39,925 nt of DNA from a bacterium (GTDB lineage: Bacteria > Acidobacteriota > HRBIN11 > JAKEFK01): contig JAKEFK010000061.1 in NCBI GenBank assembly GCA_022616075.1, forward strand, positions 1-39,925, written 5' to 3'. Under the pieces are notes generated by a model. It had not been told where the DNA came from, did no database searches, and saw only the letters and a program-made list of their open reading frames with translations. This document shows, piece after piece, positions 1 through 6,490 of the stretch. The translations under genes were made by a program, and so were the position numbers. Within the stretch, counting starts at the first letter, position 1. Every line of letters begins with the position of its first letter.

Positions 1-621
1 ATTTTCGATCGTGATGGAACTTTGTGCGATTCGCTCGATGTGATTTTGGGCGCGTTTGATCACGCAATCGAGCCTTACACGGAAAAGCGTCACACCAGAG
101 AAGAATGGTTTGCGGCGTTCGGACCTGCCGAAATGGATGTGATTGCAAAATTCATCCCGGCGGAAAAGAAGCAGGAAGCTTTCAACCGTTTCTTCGACTA
201 TTACCGCGCTCATTTTGGCGAGATCCATCTCTATCCGGGTATCCGTGAACTTTTGTTTGAGTTGAAAAGAAACGGCGCGAAACTTATGCTTTTTACTGGA
301 GGCGGACATATGAGCACGAGGTTCTGTCTCGAGCAGACACGGATTTTGCATCTTTTCGATGCTCTGATTTGCGGCGAAGATGTCCAGCATCCGAAACCTG
401 ATCCGGAAGGGATTTTGAAGCTCATGAAAGAGCAGAACTTACTACCCGGAGAAACGATTGTCGTAGGCGACGCTGCATCCGATGTGGAAGCGGGAAAGGC
501 GGCGCATGCGTTTACCGCGTGGCTGTGCTGGAGTGAGAATGCACAATCCTCTGAACTGAACGTTCCACCTGATTTTACGTGCAGATCAGTAGATGAGTTA
601 AGAAGAGTCCTGGTGTCCTGA
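1..621 (+). CDS. HAD-superfamily phosphatase, phosphoglycolate-phosphatase-like (5' truncated)
   Basis: The reading frame is open from the first base, so the gene begins before the window; 206 residues are visible. The first codons read IFDRDGTL, which is HAD motif I (nucleophile Asp and acid/base Asp two residues on). Motif II is the Thr of MLFTGGG, motif III the Lys of HPKPDP, and motif IV is VVGDAASDVEAG. A helical cap lies between motifs I and II, as in the Gph/PGP type. The family hydrolyses small phosphate esters such as 2-phosphoglycolate in the cytoplasm; the exact substrate cannot be read from the sequence. The in-frame TTG at 22 lies inside motif I and is not a real start. The next gene follows after 25 bases with its own strong ribosome binding site. 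Confidence 0.85.
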   Translation: MFDRDGTLCDSLDVILGAFDHAIEPYTEKRHTREEWFAAFGPAEMDVIAKFIPAEKKQEAFNRFFDYYRAHFGEIHLYPGIRELLFELKRNGAKLMLFTGGGHMSTRFCLEQTRILHLFDALICGEDVQHPKPDPEGILKLMKEQNLLPGETIVVGDAASDVEAGKAAHAFTAWLCWSENAQSSELNVPPDFTCRSVDELRRVLVS

Positions 622-646
622 GACAGGGCACTACATAGGAGGAATT

Positions 647-1672
647 ATGTTCAAGAAAATTTTACTGATGTTGATCATGCTGGCCACCGGTTTCGTCTAC
701 GCGCAAACAACGGTGAGCTGGAAAGATCTCCAGAACAACGTGGATGAATGGGCAAAGGGTCCCGTGAGTATCATCATGACTGATCAAGAACGGACCATTT
801 TCCCGAAGCTGAAAACACCAGAAGAGAAGATGCAGTTTATCAAACTCTTTTGGGCCAGGCGCGATCCGATTTTGCGAACACGCGCGAATGAATTCAAGGA
901 GGAATTCTTTAAAAGAGTTGAACACGCGAATCAGGAATTTGCTGAGCGGGATATACCCGGATGGCAGACTGCAAGAGGCAAAGTCTATGTGATCTTCGGG
1001 TCTCCGTCGCGAGTGGATCATCAAACGATCGCGGAATCGTCACGTCCTGCGCTGCTGTGGGTCTATGACAAACTTCCCGCAAAACGGATTCCGAAAAATG
1101 AGGCTTTGATGTTTATCTGGCGCGATTTTAAGTACGTTCTGGCGCCTCCCAATCCTGAGAGCGGCGACACCATGGCAGCTCAGCAAGCTTCGCTCGATGC
1201 AAATTTCCGGTATCAAGAAATTCCGAGCCTGGTGAACATGGCGTTTGCGGATGTTTCTAAAAGCAACGTCGTGGATGAGAAAATTGATTATGACGCTCTT
1301 CTCTTTTCGGTTCGATCCACCGAGAAGTTTGGCATCGCGGAGCTCAATTTCGGTGCTCAGGTGTTGCAAGCCCGGCCGCCTCAAATTCAGGTGAGCATTC
1401 CCGTTGCTTCGGCTCCTGTATACGATGAAGGGACGCGGAAATTTGCCGAACTTGTGTTCATTCAAGAGCTGAAAAAAGGGGAGCAGGTGATCACCCGGAA
1501 GGAGCACAGTGAGAGTTTTACATGGAGCAGCGCCACTTTTGACGATTTGAATCAGATCACAGTAAAACTTCCAGCCCTTGAGGCGCCTGCAGGTGCTTAC
1601 GAACTCAATGTGACTGTTCAGGATCGCATATCCGGCGTTTCGGAAACGAGGAAAGTTCCGGTAAGCTTGTAG
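647..1672 (+). CDS. Secreted GWxTD domain-containing protein
   Basis: The 341-residue product has an N-terminal signal peptide (cleavage probably after VYAQ, about residue 20). A GWxTD-like domain follows, with RDPILRT.. and then GWQTARGKVYVIFGSP at about residues 107-122. This domain is widespread in Acidobacteriota and Bacteroidota and has no known biochemical activity. The signature reads GWQTA here rather than GWxTD, a small variation. The C-terminal third looks like a beta-rich domain. The start is supported by the ribosome binding site aggagga just upstream. The stop codon TAG directly abuts a GTAG-type palindromic element that fills the gap to nnr. Function is unknown; export to the periplasm or surface is inferred from the signal peptide. 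Confidence 0.8.
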   Translation: MFKKILLMLIMLATGFVYAQTTVSWKDLQNNVDEWAKGPVSIIMTDQERTIFPKLKTPEEKMQFIKLFWARRDPILRTRANEFKEEFFKRVEHANQEFAERDIPGWQTARGKVYVIFGSPSRVDHQTIAESSRPALLWVYDKLPAKRIPKNEALMFIWRDFKYVLAPPNPESGDTMAAQQASLDANFRYQEIPSLVNMAFADVSKSNVVDEKIDYDALLFSVRSTEKFGIAELNFGAQVLQARPPQIQVSIPVASAPVYDEGTRKFAELVFIQELKKGEQVITRKEHSESFTWSSATFDDLNQITVKLPALEAPAGAYELNVTVQDRISGVSETRKVPVSL

Positions 1673-1727
1673 GTAGGGGCGACCCTTGTGGTCGCCCGTT
1701 TAGGGCAGGCACGAGGCCTGCCCCTAC
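1673..1727. repeat. GTAG/CTAC-bounded REP-like double hairpin
   Basis: The element starts GTAGGGGC and ends GCCCCTAC. It contains two hairpins: GGGCGACC (1677-1684) pairs with GGTCGCCC (1690-1697), and GGGCAGGC (1703-1710) pairs with GCCTGCCC (1716-1723). Terminal GTAG tetranucleotides with adjacent palindromes are typical of REP sequences associated with RAYT (TnpA_REP) transposases. It occupies nearly all of the space between the GWxTD gene and nnr. Confidence 0.8.
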
Positions 1728-1736
1728 TTCGAACAC

Positions 1737-3272
1737 ATGAATGTTCTGAACGCGGAACAGATGCGCGCGGCCGATACGCACGCGATCGAGAACCTCAGCA
1801 TTCCTTCACTGACATTAATGGAGAATGCAGCCACGCGTGTCGCCGAAATTCTGTTGCGAAAAAATCCGAGGCCGCGCCGCGTGCTGGTGGTTTGCGGAAA
1901 AGGGAATAATGGCGGTGACGGTCTCGCAGTGGCGCGCTTGCTCAAAGAGGCGGGTTGGAGTCCTACCGTCGTTCTACTGGGAAAGGTTTCCGAATTAAAA
2001 GCGGATCCGGCAGAGAACTGGTCTCGCGCTTGTTCTTACGGTGTTCGATGCAAGGAGGATCCACAGGGGGCACAACTCGAAGGGTTGATCGCCGAATGCG
2101 ATCTGGTGATCGATGCGCTTTTTGGAACAGGACTCACGAAACCGTTGGAAGGCGCTTACTCTTCAGCCGTTCAAAAAATCAATCGAGCCGGAAAAGAGGT
2201 GGTTTCCATCGACCTTCCTTCCGGTCTGAGCAGCGACTCGGGTTCTCTGATCGGGCCTGCGATCAAGGCAAACTCCACGATTGCGCTGGCCGCCCTGAAA
2301 TACAGTCATGTTCTGGCTCCCGCCTGTAAGATGTGCGGAGAAACGTACGTTGTCGATATCGGGATTGCTGCACAATCTACTACAGTTGTAGTACGCGCAA
2401 AGGACATACGCGCCGTTTTGCCTCACCGGCCCGTGGACAGTCACAAAGGAACGTTCGGGCATGCCGTAATCGTCGGCGGTTCTCCTGGTAAGACCGGAGC
2501 CGCTTATATGGCGGGAAAGAGCGCTTTGCGGTCCGGAGCCGGTCTTGTGACGGTTGCCTGTTCTTCGCAGATCCAGCCCATCATTGCGTCGCTCGGGCCC
2601 GAGTTAATGACTCTAGGCGCGGATTCTTTATCCGATCTCGTTTCCTTTTTGTCCGATAAGACTGCTGTTGCAGTTGGCCCCGGTATGGGAATCGCCGGGG
2701 AAACAATTGAGTTGTTTCAAGCCGTGGTGACGCAATTCAAAGGGCCACTGGTGATCGATGCAGACGGTTTGAACTTGCTGGCAGAAGAGAAAACACCGGT
2801 CCTGCAACGAAAAAATTCGAGCACCATTTTGACCCCGCACCCCGGTGAGATGGCAAGACTCATGAAGACTGATACGGCTTCCGTGCAAAAGGACCGCGCG
2901 GCGATGGCCAGGAGATTGGCAGCCGGGACAGGCGCGATTGTGGTGTTGAAGGGTTACAGGACGATTGTCGCTCATCCGGACGAAAAAGCGTGGATCGTGC
3001 TCACGGGAGGACAGGCGCTGGCAAGCGCCGGAACGGGAGATGTGCTTACAGGAATCATCACCGGCTTCTTATCCCAGGGCCTGAAACCGGTTGAGGCCGC
3101 TCTGGCCGGCGTGTACCTTCACGGCTTGACTTCTAATATATTCGAAGCCAGATACCCGCAGCAGCCTATGAATGCGATGGATATTCTCGACTGGTGGAAG
3201 GAGGCGCTCCGGCTTGTGCGATCCGGAGAGGACATCGAAAGTGAATATCTCAAGATTCATTTCACGTTCTGA
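1737..3272 (+). CDS. nnr: Bifunctional NAD(P)HX epimerase / ADP-dependent NAD(P)HX dehydratase
   Basis: The 511-residue product has the usual length for the fused enzyme that repairs hydrated NAD(P)H. The N-terminal YjeF_N epimerase half (about residues 1-215) contains VVCGKGNNGGDGLAVAR and DALFGTGL. The C-terminal ribokinase-fold dehydratase half (about 225-495) contains HKGTFGHAVIVGGS, LTPHPGEMARL and the nucleotide-binding AGTGDVLTGIITG. It acts in the cytoplasm, epimerising R- and S-NAD(P)HX and dehydrating the S form with ADP. The ATG at 1737 matches the family N-terminus (MNVLNAEQMRAAD). No clear Shine-Dalgarno sequence is visible because the REP element runs almost to the start. It overlaps tsaE at the 3' end, a common pairing in bacteria. 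Confidence 0.95.
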   Translation: MNVLNAEQMRAADTHAIENLSIPSLTLMENAATRVAEILLRKNPRPRRVLVVCGKGNNGGDGLAVARLLKEAGWSPTVVLLGKVSELKADPAENWSRACSYGVRCKEDPQGAQLEGLIAECDLVIDALFGTGLTKPLEGAYSSAVQKINRAGKEVVSIDLPSGLSSDSGSLIGPAIKANSTIALAALKYSHVLAPACKMCGETYVVDIGIAAQSTTVVVRAKDIRAVLPHRPVDSHKGTFGHAVIVGGSPGKTGAAYMAGKSALRSGAGLVTVACSSQIQPIIASLGPELMTLGADSLSDLVSFLSDKTAVAVGPGMGIAGETIELFQAVVTQFKGPLVIDADGLNLLAEEKTPVLQRKNSSTILTPHPGEMARLMKTDTASVQKDRAAMARRLAAGTGAIVVLKGYRTIVAHPDEKAWIVLTGGQALASAGTGDVLTGIITGFLSQGLKPVEAALAGVYLHGLTSNIFEARYPQQPMNAMDILDWWKEALRLVRSGEDIESEYLKIHFTF

Positions 3273-3678
3273 GGAGGAGACCAGAGCGATTGCCACGGAT
3301 TTCGCCGGTAAACTTCGTGGCGATGAAAAAATCTGCTTGATCGGGCCTTTTGGATCCGGAAAAACCACTTTCGTCAGGGGTTTCGTTTCCGCATTCGGTC
3401 TCGACCCGCGGGAAGTTCAGAGCCCCACGTTCGCGCTCGTGCGTGAGTACGGCGAAAGCAAAAAGATTTATCATGTTGATCTCTACCGGCTCGATAAGGA
3501 ATCTGAGATATTTGAAGCCGGCATTCATGAACTCCTGGGAACGGACCAACTCGTTCTTATCGAGTGGGCGGACCGTTTGGAAAAGTTTTTGCCGAGTCCC
3601 TGTGTCCTGGTCCGATTTTCCCATCAAGACGATCTCACAAGACTGATCGAGATTGACACACAATGCTCATGCCGATAG
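3241..3678 (+). CDS. tsaE: tRNA threonylcarbamoyladenosine biosynthesis ATPase TsaE
   Basis: The 145-residue product has a Walker A motif GPFGSGKTT (about residues 35-43) after the TsaE N-terminal strand, then SPTFALVREY and HVDLYRL, and a C-terminal LIEWADRLE. All are signatures of TsaE, the ATPase that works with TsaB and TsaD to make t6A37 on tRNAs. I place the start at GTG 3241, preceded by ggagagg; earlier in-frame ATG codons lie well inside nnr and would add residues the family lacks. It overlaps nnr by 32 bases in another frame. Its 3' end contains a strong promoter for the next gene. Confidence 0.92.
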   Translation: MNISRFISRSEEETRAIATDFAGKLRGDEKICLIGPFGSGKTTFVRGFVSAFGLDPREVQSPTFALVREYGESKKIYHVDLYRLDKESEIFEAGIHELLGTDQLVLIEWADRLEKFLPSPCVLVRFSHQDDLTRLIEIDTQCSCR

Positions 3679-3681
3679 AAT
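3653..3681 (+). promoter_or_regulatory. Sigma-70-type promoter for the 3712 gene
   Basis: A perfect -35 TTGACA (3653-3658) and a -10 TAGAAT (3676-3681) are separated by 17 bases. It is embedded in the last codons of tsaE and lies about 30 bases before the start at 3712, so this gene can be transcribed separately from nnr-tsaE. Confidence 0.75.
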
Positions 3682-3711
3682 GCGATTGCTACATGCGGGG
3701 AGAATCAAGGT

Positions 3712-4248
3712 ATGACCATTTCTAAAATCTTCGTGCTTTTTGGTCTCGTCGTTTTACTGCAAGGACCAGGATGCGCTCTTGCAGATCAAAAGATTGATGC
3801 AGGAGCGGTTCTCATGGATCCTGAAAAAACGATCCAAGTTTCCATCCCATCGGGATGGAAAGAAGATCGTGATTTGCATGACACCGCCGAACTTCAAGCG
3901 TCGAACCGGAAAAAGGAGCTTTACATCATCGTGCTGTCTGAAAGTAAGGAAGACTTTCAAGACATGACCCTGGAAAAGCATTCGGAGATCACCAGAGGGA
4001 CGCTCGTAAAAAGCCTTGCGCAAGCGCAAACGTCAGCGCCAGTTACCCTAACAGTAGGCGGTCATCCCGCTCTTCAATATGAAATACGGGGTTTCATCAA
4101 CAATCTGAGCGTGGTTTATCTCCATACCACTGTCGAAACGGAAAAGAATCTTCACCAGCTCCTTACGTGGACTTTGAAATCCATGTACGACAAGAACAAG
4201 CCTGTGCTGCAGCAAGTCACTGAAAGCTTTAAAGAGGTATCAAAGTAG
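3712..4248 (+). CDS. Small secreted protein of unknown function
   Basis: The 178-residue product has a signal peptide (hydrophobic core residues 5-17, likely cleavage after ALA at about 24). The mature part, with IQVSIPSGWKED and a later GHPALQYEIRG, resembles the PsbP/DUF1795 class of small periplasmic alpha-beta proteins, but similarity is only general. I cannot assign a function. The start ATG at 3712 follows a purine-rich ggggaga site and a strong promoter. The stop codon TAG at 4246-4248 is the TAG of the GTAG end of the palindromic element that separates this gene from the converging gene. Confidence 0.75.
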   Translation: MTISKIFVLFGLVVLLQGPGCALADQKIDAGAVLMDPEKTIQVSIPSGWKEDRDLHDTAELQASNRKKELYIIVLSESKEDFQDMTLEKHSEITRGTLVKSLAQAQTSAPVTLTVGGHPALQYEIRGFINNLSVVYLHTTVETEKNLHQLLTWTLKSMYDKNKPVLQQVTESFKEVSK

Positions 4249-4297
4249 CGCGGGCGTCACGCCTGCGTGATTTGCGCAGACGGGACGTCCGCGCTAC
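4245..4297. repeat. GTAG/CTAC REP-like element at a convergent junction
   Basis: The element begins GTAGCGCGGGCGTC and ends GACGTCCGCGCTAC, forming an imperfect long hairpin. The TAG within the left GTAG is the stop of the plus-strand gene, and the CTA within the right CTAC is the stop of the minus-strand gene. It may act as a bidirectional terminator; no long T tract follows. Confidence 0.8.
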
Positions 4298-5232
4298 TTC
4301 TTTTCCGTTACTTCCCGGTAATGTCTTAGCAACTGGCGGTCCAACTGGTAAATGTCGTCCTTGTGATTGAATGACGCGCCGCAGCGGAGACTTTCTGCGA
4401 GCCAGCGTTTTACAAGCCTATTGTCATCGCGAATTTCCCAGGCTCCGTCCGTATCGATGATTACGTGTTTCTCAGGATACTGTTGTATCGATGGACAAAT
4501 TCCGTAAGTATCCCATGCATTTTGATGAAAGGAGATGATGTCAACCCACGCGGCATTGAGAATCTGCCCGCAGTCCGGTTTTGGGTTGACAGCAATTTCC
4601 GCATCCGGCTCTTCTTCAAGAATCCAGGAAGCTACCATCTCGTGCCATTTGTTTAACTGTGAGCAGTCGGCGCTGCCTGCTTCATTCATGATTTCGTAGA
4701 TGGGGTCGAATCTCTTCGTTTCCCTGACGATTTCCCGGACCAAATTCTCCTGGATCCGCATGAGCTTTTTGTTTTCAACATCGTAAAAATCGGGCAACGC
4801 TCTTTTCAAAAGCCGTTCCTCATTATTCTTGAAATGCCAGGGGGTATGTTCAAATACTTTCCGTAAAGACCAGTGGTCAAAAAGAGTGAGCATCACGCGC
4901 AGATCATGAGATTCGGCTTGCTGCATCACATCGGTCAATCGTTTACGATAGACTGGACTGATCTCGGATAATCTGTACTTATTTCCGCGCCGGACAAAAG
5001 GCATCAGTTCATCAACGTTTCTTGCGCTCCCGCTGTAGCCAGTTACCCAGATTCGCTGAAAGTTCACACCATGTTCCGCCATCACAAGAAAATACTTGTC
5101 GGCGCGAAAATTCCGGTCCGTAATAATATGGTAGTCGGAGTAGCCCAGATACGTTTCTCCGAAGAGCTGCGTAACGACCACAAATTGAAACAGCAGTACC
5201 CTTAGAATAGAATGAAAAAAAGAGTTCTTCAT
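4294..5232 (-). CDS. Secreted GH5-like TIM-barrel glycosidase-like protein
   Basis: The 312-residue product has a signal peptide (MKNSFFHSILRVLLFQFVVV.., cleavage near LFG-ET). A TIM-barrel glycosidase fold is suggested by the strand motifs FQRIWVTGY, RVMLTLFDHW, IYEIMNEAGSAD and EIAVNPKP. The NEA sequence fits the GH5/clan A acid/base Asn-Glu. At the position expected for the nucleophile Glu, the strand reads VIIDTDGAWE, with Asp after the strand rather than the usual xEfG, so catalysis is uncertain. The start at 5232 is supported by the signal peptide and by an AGGGTGA site 5 bases upstream. An in-frame ATG 30 codons earlier lacks such support. Its start codon overlaps the start codon of the divergent DUF4388 gene. 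Confidence 0.7.
   Translation of the reverse strand: MKNSFFHSILRVLLFQFVVVTQLFGETYLGYSDYHIITDRNFRADKYFLVMAEHGVNFQRIWVTGYSGSARNVDELMPFVRRGNKYRLSEISPVYRKRLTDVMQQAESHDLRVMLTLFDHWSLRKVFEHTPWHFKNNEERLLKRALPDFYDVENKKLMRIQENLVREIVRETKRFDPIYEIMNEAGSADCSQLNKWHEMVASWILEEEPDAEIAVNPKPDCGQILNAAWVDIISFHQNAWDTYGICPSIQQYPEKHVIIDTDGAWEIRDDNRLVKRWLAESLRCGASFNHKDDIYQLDRQLLRHYREVTEKK
5185..5213 (+). promoter_or_regulatory. Promoter for the DUF4388-FHA gene inside the divergent signal-peptide region
   Basis: TTGAAA (5185-5190) and TAGAAT (5208-5213) are separated by 17 bases, which predicts a transcript start near 5220 and a leader of only about 11 bases. It lies within the first codons of the opposite-strand gene. 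Confidence 0.6.
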
Positions 5233-6406
5233 GGAAATCACCCTGCAAGGAACACTCAAATTCTTTCCTTTATCTGAAATTCTAACCTTCCTAAATATCG
5301 GACAAAAGATCGGAACTCTCAACCTTTCCAGCGCCTCTAAACTTGCCGATATCTATTTTGACTCGGGAAACGTTGTTTATGCCGCCTCAAATCAGGAAAA
5401 ATTTAGACTGGCAGCGGTTCTTATTCGCAAAAAAAAGCTCGATGAATCGGGATGGAAACAACTCGAAGAACTGATGACGCAACAAGGAGAAAAGTTCGGA
5501 CGCGTTGCTGTGGAACAAAATGTCCTATCGGAAGGGGAGCTTCGGGATTATCTAAAAATACAGGTTTCTGAAATCATCTACGATTGTTTTACCTGGCACG
5601 AAGGGAAATTCAATTTCCTCGATGTGATGGAACTTCCACCGCACGCGGTTACGATTTCTATAGACCACGCGAATCTGATCATGGAAGGGGCGCGGCGAAT
5701 TGAGGAAATCGGTTACTTCTCGCAGAATTTACCTAAAAAGAATGTGGTTTTACGGACGATTGGGGATCCGGCAAGCCACGAGCAGATCAATCTAACCCTG
5801 GAAGAATGGAAAGTATTGTTCCTGATCGATGGAAAGCGGACTCTCGAAGACGTGACCGGCGAATCTTCTGAAAGCGTGCTGGATGTCTACAGACTTCTGT
5901 ACGGGCTCTTTGCGAACAAGCTTATAGAAGTGGTACCTCAGGATGAGCTGGCGCTGCAAACGGTCAAGGAAGAAACGAAACGTTCTCAGGCGGCAATTCC
6001 AACAAAAAAAATGAAATCGGATACAAAGCTGCTCATTTCAACAACAGCGCGGCTCACCTATAAGGACGTATTAAAGATTACGCTCGCAAGATTGACGCTC
6101 AGGAAACCTGAGGCCGAAAAGGAGACATTTCCCTTGCTTGAACAGGAATATTACATCGGCAGGCAGATGGGAAATCAAATCCATCTAACCGATCCGAGTG
6201 TTTCCAACATGCATGCGCGCATTTTCAAAGGTCCGGAAGGATACGTGCTGGAAGATTTGAACAGCCGGAACGGTTCGTTCGTGAATGGAGTCCGGGTTGA
6301 TCGGCGCTTGCTGCACGAGAATGACGCCATCCGTTTGGGAAACTCCAATTTTGTCTATAACATTGTGTATGAGGTCAAGCGGATCCCCAAGGCTGTCATG
6401 CCTTGA
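5231..6406 (+). CDS. DUF4388 and FHA domain protein
   Basis: The 391-residue cytoplasmic protein starts directly with a DUF4388/PATAN-like domain (about residues 1-110, LQGTLKFFPLSEILTFLNIGQKIGTL). A middle region with a winged-helix look (LTLEEWKVLFLIDGKRTL) follows, then a C-terminal FHA domain (about 305-380) with YIGRQMGNQIHL, SVSNMHARI and LNSRNGSFVNG. FHA domains bind phosphothreonine, so this is probably a signalling adaptor linked to Ser/Thr kinases or two-component systems. That role is inferred from related Acidobacteriota and Myxococcota proteins. The DUF4388 N-terminus fixes the start at 5231. Only a weak purine-rich site precedes it, consistent with the very short leader predicted from the promoter. 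Confidence 0.85.
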   Translation: MEITLQGTLKFFPLSEILTFLNIGQKIGTLNLSSASKLADIYFDSGNVVYAASNQEKFRLAAVLIRKKKLDESGWKQLEELMTQQGEKFGRVAVEQNVLSEGELRDYLKIQVSEIIYDCFTWHEGKFNFLDVMELPPHAVTISIDHANLIMEGARRIEEIGYFSQNLPKKNVVLRTIGDPASHEQINLTLEEWKVLFLIDGKRTLEDVTGESSESVLDVYRLLYGLFANKLIEVVPQDELALQTVKEETKRSQAAIPTKKMKSDTKLLISTTARLTYKDVLKITLARLTLRKPEAEKETFPLLEQEYYIGRQMGNQIHLTDPSVSNMHARIFKGPEGYVLEDLNSRNGSFVNGVRVDRRLLHENDAIRLGNSNFVYNIVYEVKRIPKAVMP

Positions 6407-6407
6407 C

Positions 6408-6436
6408 TTTCTGCGGTGAATACAGATATCTATAAT
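6408..6436 (+). promoter_or_regulatory. Candidate promoter for aceE
   Basis: A perfect -10 TATAAT lies at 6431-6436. A weak -35 TTTCTG (6408-6413) is 17 bases upstream; the better hexamer TTGACT (6403-6408) is 22 bases away, which is too far. Transcription would start close to the half repeat element that follows. Confidence 0.45.
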
Positions 6437-6442
6437 TAACTC

Positions 6443-6460
6443 AACGCCAAGACGCCAAGG
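6443..6460 (+). repeat. Solo tandem-unit repeat arm (cgccaag type)
   Basis: Two copies of acgccaag stand side by side upstream of aceE. The unit matches the arms of the paired element at 25127-25209, but no inverted partner is seen here, so it looks like a remnant or a solo arm. Confidence 0.55.
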
Positions 6461-6490
6461 CCGTTAAAATAGTTAATAAGGAAGGTTAGA

